Part shown: positions 37,120 through 47,520 of the stretch, piece after piece | Layout: every line of letters starts with the position of its first letter | Numbering within the stretch: position 1 is the stretch's first letter | Assembly: GCF_001514305.1 (NCBI RefSeq) | Contig: NZ_KQ949083.1 | Location: 161,661 to 225,660 of the forward strand | Source: Streptomyces dysideae | GTDB lineage: Bacteria; Actinomycetota; Actinomycetes; Streptomycetales; Streptomycetaceae | Direction of reading: 5' to 3' | Length of the DNA stretch: 64,000 nucleotides | The notes under the pieces: model-generated | The model's database searches: none | The model's input: only the letters and a program-made list of their open reading frames with translations | What the model was told of the DNA's origin: nothing | Program-made: the position numbers and the translations under genes

Positions 37120-37123
<4 letters not shown>
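36263..37123 (-). CDS. Formate dehydrogenase alpha, N-terminal iron-sulfur half (2Fe-2S, 4Fe-4S, Mo/W Fe4S4 domains)
   Basis: The 286-residue protein is the electron-transfer half of an NAD-dependent formate dehydrogenase alpha subunit. In order it has a NuoG-like 2Fe-2S domain (PTLCQGDTLTPKNACRVC, later PAC), two ferredoxin 4Fe-4S motifs (DKCILCYKCVDACG and DSACVYCGNCIEVCP), and the 4Fe-4S domain that normally starts the molybdopterin subunit (CAYCGVGCNLTLHV then GNLCIKGRFGYQ). The protein stops there, where single-chain homologues run on into the catalytic domain; that domain is encoded separately at 38949-40895. The ATG overlaps the preceding stop (ATGA at 37120-37123). Confidence 0.9.
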
Positions 37124-38948
<1,825 letters not shown>

Positions 38949-38952
<4 letters not shown>

Positions 38953-40895
38953 CTCACGTAGGTCGCGACCGGGAGCTTCTCGATGCGGATCGCCGACGCC
39001 TTGAACTCCGCCGTCCCCGCGATCGGGCAATTGGCCTCGATCGTCAGCTGGTTGGTGTCCACCTCGTCGGGAAAGTGCATGGTCATGAAGGCGAGCCCGG
39101 GCCGCAGCGCGGTGTCGATCCACACGGGCGCGACCACCGACCCGCGCCGCGAGGCCACCTGGACCTCCTCGCCGACCACGACCCCGTACCGTTCCGCGTC
39201 CTCCGGGCACAGCTCGAGGTACTCGCCGCGCCGCAGCGGGGACGCAAGACCCCCGCTCTGCACACCGGTGTTGTACGAGTCGAGCCGCCTGCCGGTGGTG
39301 AGCCGGATCGGGAACTCCTCGTCCGTCAGGTCCACGGGCGGATCGTGCTGCACGATCCCGAAGGGCGCCGGCAGCCCGCGCCGCGCCGGGTCCGTCTCCC
39401 ACAACCGGCCGTGCAAATAGGTCGGTTCGAGCTCGTCCGTGCTCGGGCACGGCCACTGGATGCCCTGGTGCTCCGCCAGGCGTTCGTACGTCATCCCGTA
39501 GTGGTCCGGCGACACCGACCGCAGCTCGTTCCACACGGTCTCGGAGTCGGCGTACTTCCACTCGTGCCCGAGGCGTGCCGCCAGATCACAGAGGATGTCG
39601 ATGTCCTCGCGCGCCTCACCGGGCGGCGTGACCGCACGCCGTACCCGCTGAACCCGCCGCTCGCTGTTGGTGGTGGTGCCGTCGGTCTCCGCCCAGCCGG
39701 CGGTCGCGGGCAGGACGACGTCCGCCAGCTCGGCGGTCTTGGTGAGGAAGATGTCCTGTACGACGAGGAAGTCCAGCGCCCGGAGCCGCCGTACCGCCTG
39801 CTCGCTGTCCGCCTCCGACTGCGCCGGGTTCTCGCCGATGCAGTAGACGGCCCTGAGCGTGCCCTCCTCCATCGCCTCGAACATCTCCGTCAGGTTCAGC
39901 CCGTAGTGCGGCTGGATGACGGTGTCCCAGGCCGACTCGAACTTCAGCCGGGCCTCGGCGTCGAGGATGTCCTGGAAGCCGGGGAGGCGGTTCGGGATGG
40001 CGCCCATGTCGCCGCCGCCCTGCACGTTGTTCTGGCCGCGCAGGGGCTGCAACCCCGAGCCGTAGCGCCCCACATGCCCGGTCAGCAGGGAGAGGTTGAT
40101 CAGCGCGCGGACGTTGTCGGTGCCGTTGTGGTGCTCGGTGATGCCGAGGGTCCAGCACAGCTGGGCCCGCTCGGCCCGGGCGTAGGCGTGCGCCAACTCC
40201 CGTATGGCGGCGGCCGGTACGCCCGTCACCTTCTCGGCGAGCGACAGCGTCCACGGCTCGACCAGCGCCCGGTACTCCTCGAAGCCGGACGTCGCCCGCT
40301 CGATGAACGCCTCGTTGGCCAGGCCCGCGTGGATGATCTCGCGGCCGATCGCGTGTGCCATCGGGATGTCCGTGCCGACGTTGAGGCCGAGCCAGCTCTC
40401 CGCCCACTCGGCGGTGGAGGTGCGGCGCGGGTCGACGGCGTACATCCGGGCGCCGTTCCTGATCCCCTTGAGCACGTGCTGGAAGAAGATCGGGTGTGCG
40501 AAGCGGGCGTTGGAGCCCCACATCACGATGACGTCGGTGTGCTCGATCTCCTCGTACGACGACGTGCCGCCGCCGGACCCGAAGGCCGCGGACAGGCCGG
40601 CGACGCTCGGGGCGTGGCAGGTCCGGTTGCAGGAGTCGACGTTGTTGGTGCCCATGACGACCCGGGCGAACTTCTGCGCCACGAAGTTCATCTCGTTGGT
40701 CGCGCGGGCGCAGGAGAACATCCCGAACGCGCCGCGCGCCGCCTCGAGCCCTTGGGCCGCCCGGTCCAGCGCCTCGTCCCAACTCGCCTCCCGGAATCGC
40801 TCGTTGCGCGAGTCGCGGACCAGGGGGTGGGTGAGCCGGGTGTAGGTCTTCGGGGTTCGGTCGCGTTTCCTCATACGAGGTTCCCCAGAGTTCAT
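38949..40895 (-). CDS. Formate dehydrogenase alpha, C-terminal molybdopterin catalytic half
   Basis: The 648-residue protein is the molybdenum-bis-MGD catalytic part of formate dehydrogenase. It begins with text that normally follows the iron-sulfur domain (TRLTHPLVRDSRNERFREASWDEAL). It has the Mo-ligand cysteine in SCNRTCHAPSVAGLSAAFG, the MGD-binding VIVMWGSNARFAHP and YCIGENPAQSEAD, the QNNVQGGGDMGAIP segment, and a C-terminal molydopterin-binding barrel (GRRLDSYNTGVQ). It lacks any iron-sulfur cysteine motif of its own; those lie on the 36263-37123 protein. A cysteine, not selenocysteine, is used. The ATG at 40895 overlaps the stop of the PanE-like gene as ATGA. Confidence 0.92.
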
Positions 40896-41863
40896 GCGGC
40901 GCTCCTCAGTGCGAGCAGGTCCGAGATGGCGTGCACGGTGCGCAGGGTGGGCACCTCCACGCCGGTGATCTCCGCCAACTCGACGACGGCCGCGAGGAGT
41001 ACGTCGAGTTCGAGCGGTTTGCCGCGCTCCAGGTCCTGGAGCGTGGAGGTGCGGTGGTCGCCGACGCGTTCGGCGCCCGCGAGACGGCGTTCGATGGAGA
41101 CGCCGACCTCGCAGCCGACGGCCCCGGCGACCGTCAGCGTTTCGGCCATCATGATCTCGATGACCTTGCGGGTGCCGCCGTGCAGGCACATCTGCCGCAT
41201 GGTCGCGCGGGCCAGCGCGCTGATCGGGTTGAAGGAGATGTTGCCGAGCAGCTTGACCCAGATGTCGCCCCGTACGTCGGGCTCGACCGGGCACTTGAGA
41301 CCGCCGGCCTGCATGGCCTCGCTGAACGCCAGACAGCGCGCCGAGACGCTGCGGTCGGGCTCGCCGACCGAGAACCGGGTTCCTTCCAAGTGCCGTACGA
41401 CACCAGGGTCTTCGAGTTCGGTCGCCGCGTAGACGACACACCCGACGGCCCGTTCGGGCGCGAGCACCGCACTGACCGCGCCGTCCGGGTCCACGCTTTC
41501 GATGCGGTGGCCGTCGTAGGGGCCGCCGTGCCGGTGGAAGTACCACCAGGGGATGCCGTTCTGGGCGGCCACCACCGCCGTGCTGTCGTGCAGCAGAGGC
41601 TCGATCAGCGGCCCGCACGCCGCGTACGAGTTGGCCTTGAGGCCGAGGAAGACGTAGTCGACCGGGCCGATCTCGGCCGGGTCGTCGGTGGCGTGCGCGC
41701 GGGCCGTGAAGTCGCCGCGCGGGCTGAGCACCCGTACTCCGTGCTGCCTCATGGCCGCCAGATGCGGTCCACGGGCGACGAGATGCACGTCGGCGCCCGC
41801 GCGGTGGAGCGCGGCGCCGACGTAGGCGCCGATCGCACCGGCGCCGAGGACTGCGACTTTCAT
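40892..41863 (-). CDS. 2-dehydropantoate 2-reductase family (PanE/ApbA-like) protein
   Basis: The 323-residue protein has the N-terminal NADP Rossmann motif VAVLGAGAIGAYVGAALHRAGADV, VFLGLKANSY, the catalytic-lysine region DIWVKLLGNISFNPISALAR, and the C-terminal helical domain with STLQDLERGKPLELDVL, as in ketopantoate reductases. It is the first gene of the formate dehydrogenase operon and overlaps the catalytic subunit, which is not a usual place for pantothenate synthesis. A different 2-keto-acid or small-carbon substrate is possible. Confidence 0.85.
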   Translation of the reverse strand: MKVAVLGAGAIGAYVGAALHRAGADVHLVARGPHLAAMRQHGVRVLSPRGDFTARAHATDDPAEIGPVDYVFLGLKANSYAACGPLIEPLLHDSTAVVAAQNGIPWWYFHRHGGPYDGHRIESVDPDGAVSAVLAPERAVGCVVYAATELEDPGVVRHLEGTRFSVGEPDRSVSARCLAFSEAMQAGGLKCPVEPDVRGDIWVKLLGNISFNPISALARATMRQMCLHGGTRKVIEIMMAETLTVAGAVGCEVGVSIERRLAGAERVGDHRTSTLQDLERGKPLELDVLLAAVVELAEITGVEVPTLRTVHAISDLLALRSAA

Positions 41864-41922
41864 ATGAGGGAGCTCCGTTCGGTTGAGGGATACCGAGGAA
41901 CTGCCGAATCTCTGTCGACGAA

Positions 41923-41938
41923 ATACTGTCTACAGTAT
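41923..41938. promoter_or_regulatory. Palindromic operator between fdh operon and OFA transporter
   Basis: ATACTGTCTACAGTAT is a perfect inverted repeat with 7-bp arms and a 2-bp spacer, containing the TGTCTACA core typical of FadR/FCD GntR operators. It lies 60 bp upstream of the PanE-like start and 124 bp upstream of the transporter start. The GTAGAC core recurs upstream of the GntR gene at 44664, so that regulator probably binds both. Confidence 0.75.
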
Positions 41939-42061
41939 GGGACCTGGCCCAGCAAGGGGTCGCGCAGCACGCGACCGTTCGTCGCGTCCGGCATACCGTT
42001 CATCGGATACGGTCGACGCGCGACTTTTCAACTTCCGTCTTCCTTCCTACCGTTCGGGATC

Positions 42062-43393
42062 ATGAGTCCCCCAGTCGCACCGCCGGGATGGAGCCGCTGG
42101 CTGGTTCCGCCTGCCGCTCTCTCGGTCCACCTCTCCATCGGCCAGGCGTACGCCTGGAGCGTGTTCAAGCCGCCCCTCGAGTCCGCGCTCGGCCTCAGCG
42201 GCACCCAGAGCGCGCTGCCCTTCCAGCTGGGCATCGTGATGCTCGGCCTGTCGGCCGCGTTCGGCGGCACGCTCGTGGAGCGCAACGGGCCGCGCTGGGC
42301 GATGACGGTCGCCCTCGTCTGCTTCTCGTCCGGCTTCCTGCTCTCCGCGCTGGGCGCGGCGACCGAGCAGTACTGGCTGATCGTCCTCGGCTACGGCTTC
42401 GTCGGCGGCATCGGCCTCGGCATCGGTTACATCTCGCCGGTCTCCACGCTCATCAAGTGGTTCCCGGACAGGCCCGGCATGGCCACCGGCATCGCGATCA
42501 TGGGCTTCGGTGGCGGCGCGCTCATCGCCTCGCCCTGGTCGGCGCAGATGCTGGAGTCGTTCGGTTCCGACAGCTCCGGGATCGCCGTGGCGTTCCTGGT
42601 ACACGGGCTTTCGTATGCAGTCTTCATGCTGCTCGGGGTGCTGCTGGTCCGGGTGCCGCGCACCGAGAAGCCGGTCAGCGGCGGACCGAGCATCCTCGAG
42701 GGTCCGCAGGTCTCCGCCCGCAGCGCCGTACGCACCCCGCAGTTCTGGTGTCTGTGGGTCGTGCTCTGCATGAACGTGAGCGCCGGCATCGGCATTCTGG
42801 AGAAGGCCGCCCCGATGATCACGGACTTCTTCGCGGACACCTCCACCCCGGTGTCGGTCTCCGCGGCCGCCGGCTTCGTCGCCCTCCTGTCGGCGGCCAA
42901 CATGGCGGGCCGCATCGGCTGGTCGTCGACCTCCGACCTGATCGGACGCAAGAACATCTACCGCGTCTACCTGGGCGCGGGCGCGCTGATGTACGCCCTG
43001 ATCGCACTGTTCGGCGACTCGTCGAAACCGCTGTTCATCCTGTGCGCGCTGGTGATCCTGTCCTTCTACGGCGGTGGCTTCGCGACGATCCCCGCGTATC
43101 TGAAGGACCTCTTCGGCACATACCAGGTCGGTGCGATCCACGGGCGGCTGCTCACCGCCTGGTCCACGGCCGGCGTCCTCGGCCCGCTGATCGTGAACTG
43201 GATCGCCGACCGCCAGGAGGAGGCGGGCAAGGGCGGTGCGTCCCTCTACGGCCTGTCCTTCGTCATCATGATCGGCCTGCTCGTCGTCGGCTTCGTCGCC
43301 AACGAGCTCGTCCGGCCGGTCCACGCCCGGCACCACATCCCGGCACCGAGGGAGGCAGCCGATGTCGAACGACAGCAGTCAGAGTCCGCCTGA
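42062..43393 (+). CDS. Oxalate/formate antiporter family MFS transporter
   Basis: The 443-residue protein has 12 predicted membrane helices and OFA-family signatures: LSIGQAYAWSVFKPPLE at helix 1, GLGIGYISPVSTLIKWFPDRPGMATGIAI, and the second-half repeat LIGRKNIYRVYLG with GGGFATIPAYLKDLFG. Such carriers exchange oxalate and formate or move related small carboxylates, which fits the divergent formate dehydrogenase operon. The ATG at 42062 follows GGGA. The small-subunit gene overlaps its end. GTATGCAGTC encodes Tyr-Ala-Val at 42613-42622. Confidence 0.9.
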   Translation: MSPPVAPPGWSRWLVPPAALSVHLSIGQAYAWSVFKPPLESALGLSGTQSALPFQLGIVMLGLSAAFGGTLVERNGPRWAMTVALVCFSSGFLLSALGAATEQYWLIVLGYGFVGGIGLGIGYISPVSTLIKWFPDRPGMATGIAIMGFGGGALIASPWSAQMLESFGSDSSGIAVAFLVHGLSYAVFMLLGVLLVRVPRTEKPVSGGPSILEGPQVSARSAVRTPQFWCLWVVLCMNVSAGIGILEKAAPMITDFFADTSTPVSVSAAAGFVALLSAANMAGRIGWSSTSDLIGRKNIYRVYLGAGALMYALIALFGDSSKPLFILCALVILSFYGGGFATIPAYLKDLFGTYQVGAIHGRLLTAWSTAGVLGPLIVNWIADRQEEAGKGGASLYGLSFVIMIGLLVVGFVANELVRPVHARHHIPAPREAADVERQQSESA

Positions 43394-43496
43394 CCGGCGA
43401 GGGCTGATCGCCTTCGCCTGGGTGTGGGTGGGGGTGCCGCTCGCCTACGGGGTGTTCGAGCTCGTACGCAAGGCGACGCAGCTGTTCACGGGGTAG
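43362..43496 (+). CDS. MFS transporter small subunit (44 residues)
   Basis: This short frame overlaps the end of the transporter gene by 32 bp. It encodes 44 residues: a charged, Ser-rich N-terminus (SNDSSQSPPDRRG), one membrane helix (LIAFAWVWVGVPLAYGVFEL) and a short tail (VRKATQLFTG). GGGAGG precedes the ATG. The shape matches the small proteins annotated as MFS transporter small subunit beside OFA carriers in actinobacteria. It probably packs against the carrier in the membrane; its role is not known. Confidence 0.8.
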   Translation: MSNDSSQSPPDRRGLIAFAWVWVGVPLAYGVFELVRKATQLFTG

Positions 43497-43528
43497 TTGT
43501 CCGGAAACTGTTCGGGCGTACTCTCCTT

Positions 43529-43562
43529 GCCCCCGCGGATGACGGAAGCTGACAACGGGGGC
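43529..43562 (+). terminator. Possible terminator after the transporter genes
   Basis: GCCCCCG (43529-43535) and CGGGGGC (43556-43562) can pair with a 20-nt loop, in the gap between the small-subunit gene and the KAS III gene. The long loop makes it weak. Confidence 0.35.
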
Positions 43563-43655
43563 GCCGGAATCCTGTCGTCTCACCTGCCGTCGTACTGGTG
43601 AGTCACTGATCAGACTGGTGGATCCCGTTACCCGAAGCACCGAGGGGGACCACCC

Positions 43656-44603
43656 ATGAACGGCTCGCGCATCGCCGCCGTCGGCCACTACCAGCCCGCC
43701 AAGGTACTCACCAACGAGGAACTGGCGGGCATGGTCGACACCAGTGACGAGTGGATCACGTCCCGGGTGGGCATCCGCACACGCCATATCGCCGGGCCCG
43801 ACGAGCCGGTCGACGAGCTGGCCGCGCACGCCGCCGCCAAGGCGCTGGCGGCGGCGGGCCTCGCGCCCGGCGACATCGACCTGGTCCTCGTGGCCACGTC
43901 CACGGCTGTCGACCGCTCCCCGAACATGGCCGCCCGGGTCGCCGCCCGGCTCGGCATCCCGTCGCCGGCCGCGATGGACGTCAACGTCGTGTGTGCCGGG
44001 TTCACCCATGCCCTGGCCACCGCCGACCACACCGTCCGGGCCGGCGCCGCGACCCGGGCCCTGGTGATCGGTGCCGACAAGATGTCCGAGGTCACCGACT
44101 GGACGGACCGTACGACGTGCGTCCTCGTCGGCGACGGAGCGGGGGCCGCCGTCGTCGAGGCGGACCCGTCCAGTGACGCACCCGGCATCGGGCCCGTGCT
44201 GTGGGGTTCGGTGCCCGAGATGGGGCACGCGGTGCGCATCGAGGGGCAGCCCGCGCGGTTCGCGCAGGAGGGGCAGAGCGTCTACCGCTGGGCGACCACC
44301 CAGCTGCCGCCGATCGCCCGCAAGGCCTGCGAGAAGGCCGGGCTCGCGCCCGAGGACCTGGCCGGCGTCGTCCTGCACCAGGCGAACCTGCGCATCATCG
44401 AACCCCTCGCGGAGAAGATCGGCGCCGTCAACGCCGTCGTCGCGCGGGACGTCGCCCAATCGGGCAACACCTCCGCGGCGAGCATTCCGCTCGCTTTCTC
44501 CAAGCTGGTGGAGCAGGGGCAGATCTCCACGGGCGATCCGGTGCTGCTGTTCGGGTTCGGCGGCAACCTGTCCTACGCCGGGCAGGTCGTCCGCTGCCCG
44601 TAA
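43656..44603 (+). CDS. fabH: 3-oxoacyl-ACP synthase III (KAS III) paralogue
   Basis: The 315-residue protein has the KAS III layout. The N-terminal VDTSDEWITSRVGIRTRHIA precedes the catalytic Cys in DVNVVCAGFTHALA, the His in VVLHQANLRIIEPLAEKIG and the Asn in VAQSGNTSAASIPLAF. It condenses an acyl-CoA starter with malonyl-ACP. No fabD, acpP or fabF is adjacent, so this is not the housekeeping fabH locus. It sits between the formate transporter and the GntR regulator without an obvious pathway link. The ATG at 43656 follows GAGGGGG. Confidence 0.9.
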   Translation: MNGSRIAAVGHYQPAKVLTNEELAGMVDTSDEWITSRVGIRTRHIAGPDEPVDELAAHAAAKALAAAGLAPGDIDLVLVATSTAVDRSPNMAARVAARLGIPSPAAMDVNVVCAGFTHALATADHTVRAGAATRALVIGADKMSEVTDWTDRTTCVLVGDGAGAAVVEADPSSDAPGIGPVLWGSVPEMGHAVRIEGQPARFAQEGQSVYRWATTQLPPIARKACEKAGLAPEDLAGVVLHQANLRIIEPLAEKIGAVNAVVARDVAQSGNTSAASIPLAFSKLVEQGQISTGDPVLLFGFGGNLSYAGQVVRCP

Positions 44604-44663
44604 CGTGCCCCCGGGACGGGGTGTGACGAGGCCAACTCCCGAACGCCCTGGCCATTGTGCGCC

Positions 44664-44706
44664 GTAGACTGTAGACGAAAGACAATCGATACTGGCTGTC
44701 CAGTGG
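44664..44706. promoter_or_regulatory. Candidate autoregulatory GntR site
   Basis: GTAGACTGTAGAC at 44664-44676 contains two direct copies of GTAGAC, the same core as in the palindrome at 41923-41938. ATACTGGCTGTCCAGT at about 44689-44704 repeats its ATACTG and CAGT half-sites with wider spacing. These lie 50-95 bp upstream of the GntR start. Confidence 0.55.
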
Positions 44707-44757
44707 CGGCCGGCTTCCGGCTTCAGTCGCCCGGCATGGCCCAGGAGGGGGACCGTG

Positions 44758-45435
44758 ATGTTGTCGACCGGACTGCCGCAGGGTGCGGTACCCAAACTCG
44801 AACGCCCCGGTCCGCTCCGCGACCGCGTCTACGAGGCGCTGCTCGAACTGATCACCACGCGCGCCCTGCAGCCCGGCCAGCACCTCGTGGAGAGTGAGCT
44901 CGCCGGACACCTCGGCGTCTCCCGGCAGCCGGTGCGCGAGGCCTTGCAGCGGCTGAACACGGAGGGGTGGGTCGATCTGCGGCCCGCCCAGGGTGCCTTC
45001 GTGCATGAGCCGACGGAGGAGGAGGCCGACCAACTCCTCACCGTGCGCACCCTGTTGGAGGCCGAAGCCGCCCGGCTCGCCGCCGCCAACGCGAACAAGG
45101 CCGGCATCGAGGCCCTGGACGAGATCCTCGCCCAGGGCCTGCTCGCCGTCGCGTCCGACGACGTGGACGCGGCCGTCGCGCTCAACGCCCGCTTCCACGC
45201 GACGATCATGGAGCTCGCGGGCAATGTGGTCCTCGCCGAACTGGCGGCCCAGGTCGACCGCCGGGTGCGCTGGTACTACACGCCCGTCGCCCGGCAGCGC
45301 GGCCACCAGTCCTGGATCGAGCACCGCGACCTGATCGCCGCGATCTCGGACCGCGACGAGCAGCTCGCCACCCAGCTGATGCGCGAGCACACGGAGCACA
45401 CCCGGCGGTCGTACCACGCCCGCGCCAAGTCCTGA
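44758..45435 (+). CDS. GntR-family regulator, FCD (FadR) subfamily
   Basis: The 225-residue protein has an N-terminal winged helix-turn-helix (LRDRVYEALLELITTRALQPGQ, ESELAGHLGVSRQPVREALQRL, LRPAQGAFV) and an all-helical FCD effector domain with metal-binding-type residues (EADQLLTVRTLLEAEAARLAA, NARFHATIMELAGN, IEHRDLIAAI). It probably represses the formate module, whose control region shares a core motif with its own promoter. AGGAGGGGG precedes two adjacent starts, GTG 44755 and ATG 44758; the ATG is reported. Confidence 0.92.
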   Translation: MLSTGLPQGAVPKLERPGPLRDRVYEALLELITTRALQPGQHLVESELAGHLGVSRQPVREALQRLNTEGWVDLRPAQGAFVHEPTEEEADQLLTVRTLLEAEAARLAAANANKAGIEALDEILAQGLLAVASDDVDAAVALNARFHATIMELAGNVVLAELAAQVDRRVRWYYTPVARQRGHQSWIEHRDLIAAISDRDEQLATQLMREHTEHTRRSYHARAKS

Positions 45436-45486
45436 GCGGCGTAAGGCCGTTGGGGCGCCTCTGACAGTGCGTGCCGAGCCGTGCCG

Positions 45487-45948
45487 TCAGGGGCGCCCGC
45501 TGTTCCCCGTGGAATCGGTGCGCGGACTGGCCAGTTGCACCCAGGTGCCCATCTCCCGCTGCTCGATGCGGGTGACGGCGGCGGTCAGCACCCGGTCCCG
45601 GGTGGCGGGGTCGTCGTACGGTTCGGCGCCGGTGCGGTACAGCCGGCGCTCCGCCTCCACGGCCTCGCGGGCCTCGCTGAACCGCAGGTAGTCGTCCTGC
45701 CAGTGGAAGACGGAACGCAGCCCGCTGATCACCACGACGACGCCGCCCAGTACGGCGGGGACCTGTGCGTCGCCGGGTGAGATGACCGCCGACACCGGGA
45801 TCGCGGCCGAGACGAGCAGTACCAGGGTCTCGGTCAGCCGGAAGTATCGGCGGGCCTTGATAGCGGCGTTGCGGTACCAGTCGTACGACCCGTTCGCCAG
45901 GCGCATTGCGTAACCGGGTTCCGAGTCGGGTGACGGCTCCTGAGTCAT
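45487..45948 (-). CDS. DUF4231-like two-helix membrane protein
   Basis: The 153-residue protein has a soluble N-terminus (RLANGSYDWYRNAAIKARRYF), two close hydrophobic helices (TLVLLVSAAIPVSAVIS and VPAVLGGVVVVISGLRSVF) and a charged C-terminal helix (EAREAVEAERRLYRTG), the DUF4231 layout. The family appears among predicted SLOG/effector-linked membrane proteins, but no function can be read here. The ATG at 45948 follows GGGGGAG; the upstream methionine at 45993 is not supported. Confidence 0.75.
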   Translation of the reverse strand: MTQEPSPDSEPGYAMRLANGSYDWYRNAAIKARRYFRLTETLVLLVSAAIPVSAVISPGDAQVPAVLGGVVVVISGLRSVFHWQDDYLRFSEAREAVEAERRLYRTGAEPYDDPATRDRVLTAAVTRIEQREMGTWVQLASPRTDSTGNSGRP

Positions 45949-46140
45949 GAGTGCTCCCCCCAGCACTGACATCGGCATGCACAGGGTAGCCAACCGCGCC
46001 TCGATTCAGCCCTGTTGGTGCGGGAGAGCGAGCACCCTCGCAAGAACATCTTTGTCCTGCGAGTGGAGAAAGTCTGCGGCAATCTCCGCGTAACTTCTTC
46101 CCACTCCCGGCAGCCACTGCTACGTTCCCCTCGAAAGCAA

Positions 46141-46154
46141 GCCACCTAGGTGGC
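46141..46154. promoter_or_regulatory. Perfect 14-bp palindrome upstream of ROK regulator
   Basis: GCCACCTAGGTGGC is a perfect palindrome 43 bp before the GTG of the ROK gene, in the 249-bp divergent spacer. It is a plausible autoregulatory operator for the ROK protein or a binding site controlling the operon. Confidence 0.55.
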
Positions 46155-46197
46155 CGAAACCCGGCGCGCACAGGCCGATCGAGGCGGGGAGGGGCTC

Positions 46198-47388
46198 GTG
46201 AGACGTATGACGGCGCGGCCCGCGAACGCCCATCAGGCCCGACTGCTCAAGCTGTTGCGCGACGGCGGGCCCAACTCCCGGGCCCAGCTGGGCGATCAGG
46301 TCGACCTGTCACGGTCCAAGCTGGCCGTGGAGGTGGACCGGCTGCTGGAGACGGGCCTCGTCGTGGCCGACGGGCTCGCCGCCTCACGCGGCGGGCGCCG
46401 CTCCCACAACGTCCGGCTTGCCCCCAACCTGCGGTTCCTCGGCGTCGACATCGGCGCGACCTCGGTCGACGTCGCCGTCACCAACGCCGAACTGGAGATC
46501 CTCGGACACCTCAACCAGCCCATGGACGTACGCGAGGGCCCGGTCGCGGTCTTCGAGCAAGTTCTCTCCATGGCCGCGAAGTTGAAGGCCACCGGGCTCG
46601 CGGAAGGGTTCGACGGCGCCGGCATCGGCGTACCGGGACCGGTCCGCTTCCCGGAGGGCGTGCCGGTGGCTCCGCCGATCATGCCGGGCTGGGACGGGTT
46701 CCCGGCACGGGAGGCACTCAGCCAGGAACTCGGCTGCCCGGTCATGGTCGACAATGACGTGAACCTGATGGCGATGGGTGAGCAGCACGCGGGCGTCGCA
46801 CGCTCCGTGGGCGACTTCCTCTGCATCAAGATCGGCACCGGCATCGGCTGCGGCATCGTCGTCGGCGGCGAGGTCCACCGCGGTACGACGGGCAGCGCCG
46901 GCGACATCGGGCACATCCAGGCCGTACCCGACGGCAGGCCCTGCGCCTGCGGCAACCGGGGCTGTCTGGAAGCCCACTTCAGCGGGGCGGCCCTCGCCCG
47001 GGACGCCGTGGAGGCGGCCCAGCAGGGACGCTCCGCCGAACTCGCCACGCTGCTGGCGGCGAACGGCACCCTGACCGCCGTCGACGTCGCCACCGCGGCC
47101 GCCGCCGGCGACGCCACCTCCCTCGATCTGATCCGTGAGGGCGGCAACCGCGTCGGCCAGATCATCGCCGGACTCGTCAGCTTCTTCAACCCGGGCCTGG
47201 TGGTGATCGGCGGCGGGGTGACCGGCCTCGGCCACACCCTGCTCGCCGCGATCCGCACCCAGGTCTACCGCCAGTCGCTGCCGCTCGCGACCGGCAACCT
47301 GCCCATCGTTCTCGGGGAGTTGGGCCCCACCGCCGGAGTCATCGGCGCGGCCCGGCTCATCAGCGACCACCTGTTCTCACCCGCGTAA
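46198..47388 (+). CDS. ROK-family transcriptional regulator
   Basis: The 396-residue protein has an N-terminal MarR-like helix-turn-helix (ANAHQARLLKLLRDGGPNSRAQLG, LSRSKLAVEVDRLLETGLV) and a sugar-kinase-type ROK domain (FLGVDIGATSVDVAVTN, GAGIGVPGPV, VMVDNDVNLMAMGE). The zinc-binding signature CACGNRGCLEAHFSG is intact. ROK regulators sense sugars or sugar phosphates, and this one heads the sugar-uptake operon, 132 bp from the ABC ATPase. The GTG at 46198 follows GGGGAGGGG and is preferred to a GTG at 46150, which has no ribosome site. Confidence 0.92.
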   Translation: MRRMTARPANAHQARLLKLLRDGGPNSRAQLGDQVDLSRSKLAVEVDRLLETGLVVADGLAASRGGRRSHNVRLAPNLRFLGVDIGATSVDVAVTNAELEILGHLNQPMDVREGPVAVFEQVLSMAAKLKATGLAEGFDGAGIGVPGPVRFPEGVPVAPPIMPGWDGFPAREALSQELGCPVMVDNDVNLMAMGEQHAGVARSVGDFLCIKIGTGIGCGIVVGGEVHRGTTGSAGDIGHIQAVPDGRPCACGNRGCLEAHFSGAALARDAVEAAQQGRSAELATLLAANGTLTAVDVATAAAAGDATSLDLIREGGNRVGQIIAGLVSFFNPGLVVIGGGVTGLGHTLLAAIRTQVYRQSLPLATGNLPIVLGELGPTAGVIGAARLISDHLFSPA

Positions 47389-47520
47389 GCCTTCTGTAGG
47401 CCCTCAGTAGGTCTCTGGCCGATACGGCCCACCAGCACAGCGCCCTGCTCTGCCCTGCCCCGAAACGCCTGCCCCGCACGCGCCCTGAACCGGCCCGCAC
47501 GCCAGCCAAGGGGAACCGCC

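Noticed and set aside
43656-44603. KAS III gene as part of a polyketide or fatty-acid cluster
   Set aside because: No acyl carrier protein, ketosynthase or transacylase gene is adjacent.
46150-46197. GTG at 46150 as start of the ROK regulator
   Set aside because: It lies inside the palindrome and lacks a ribosome site; the GTG at 46198 has a strong one.
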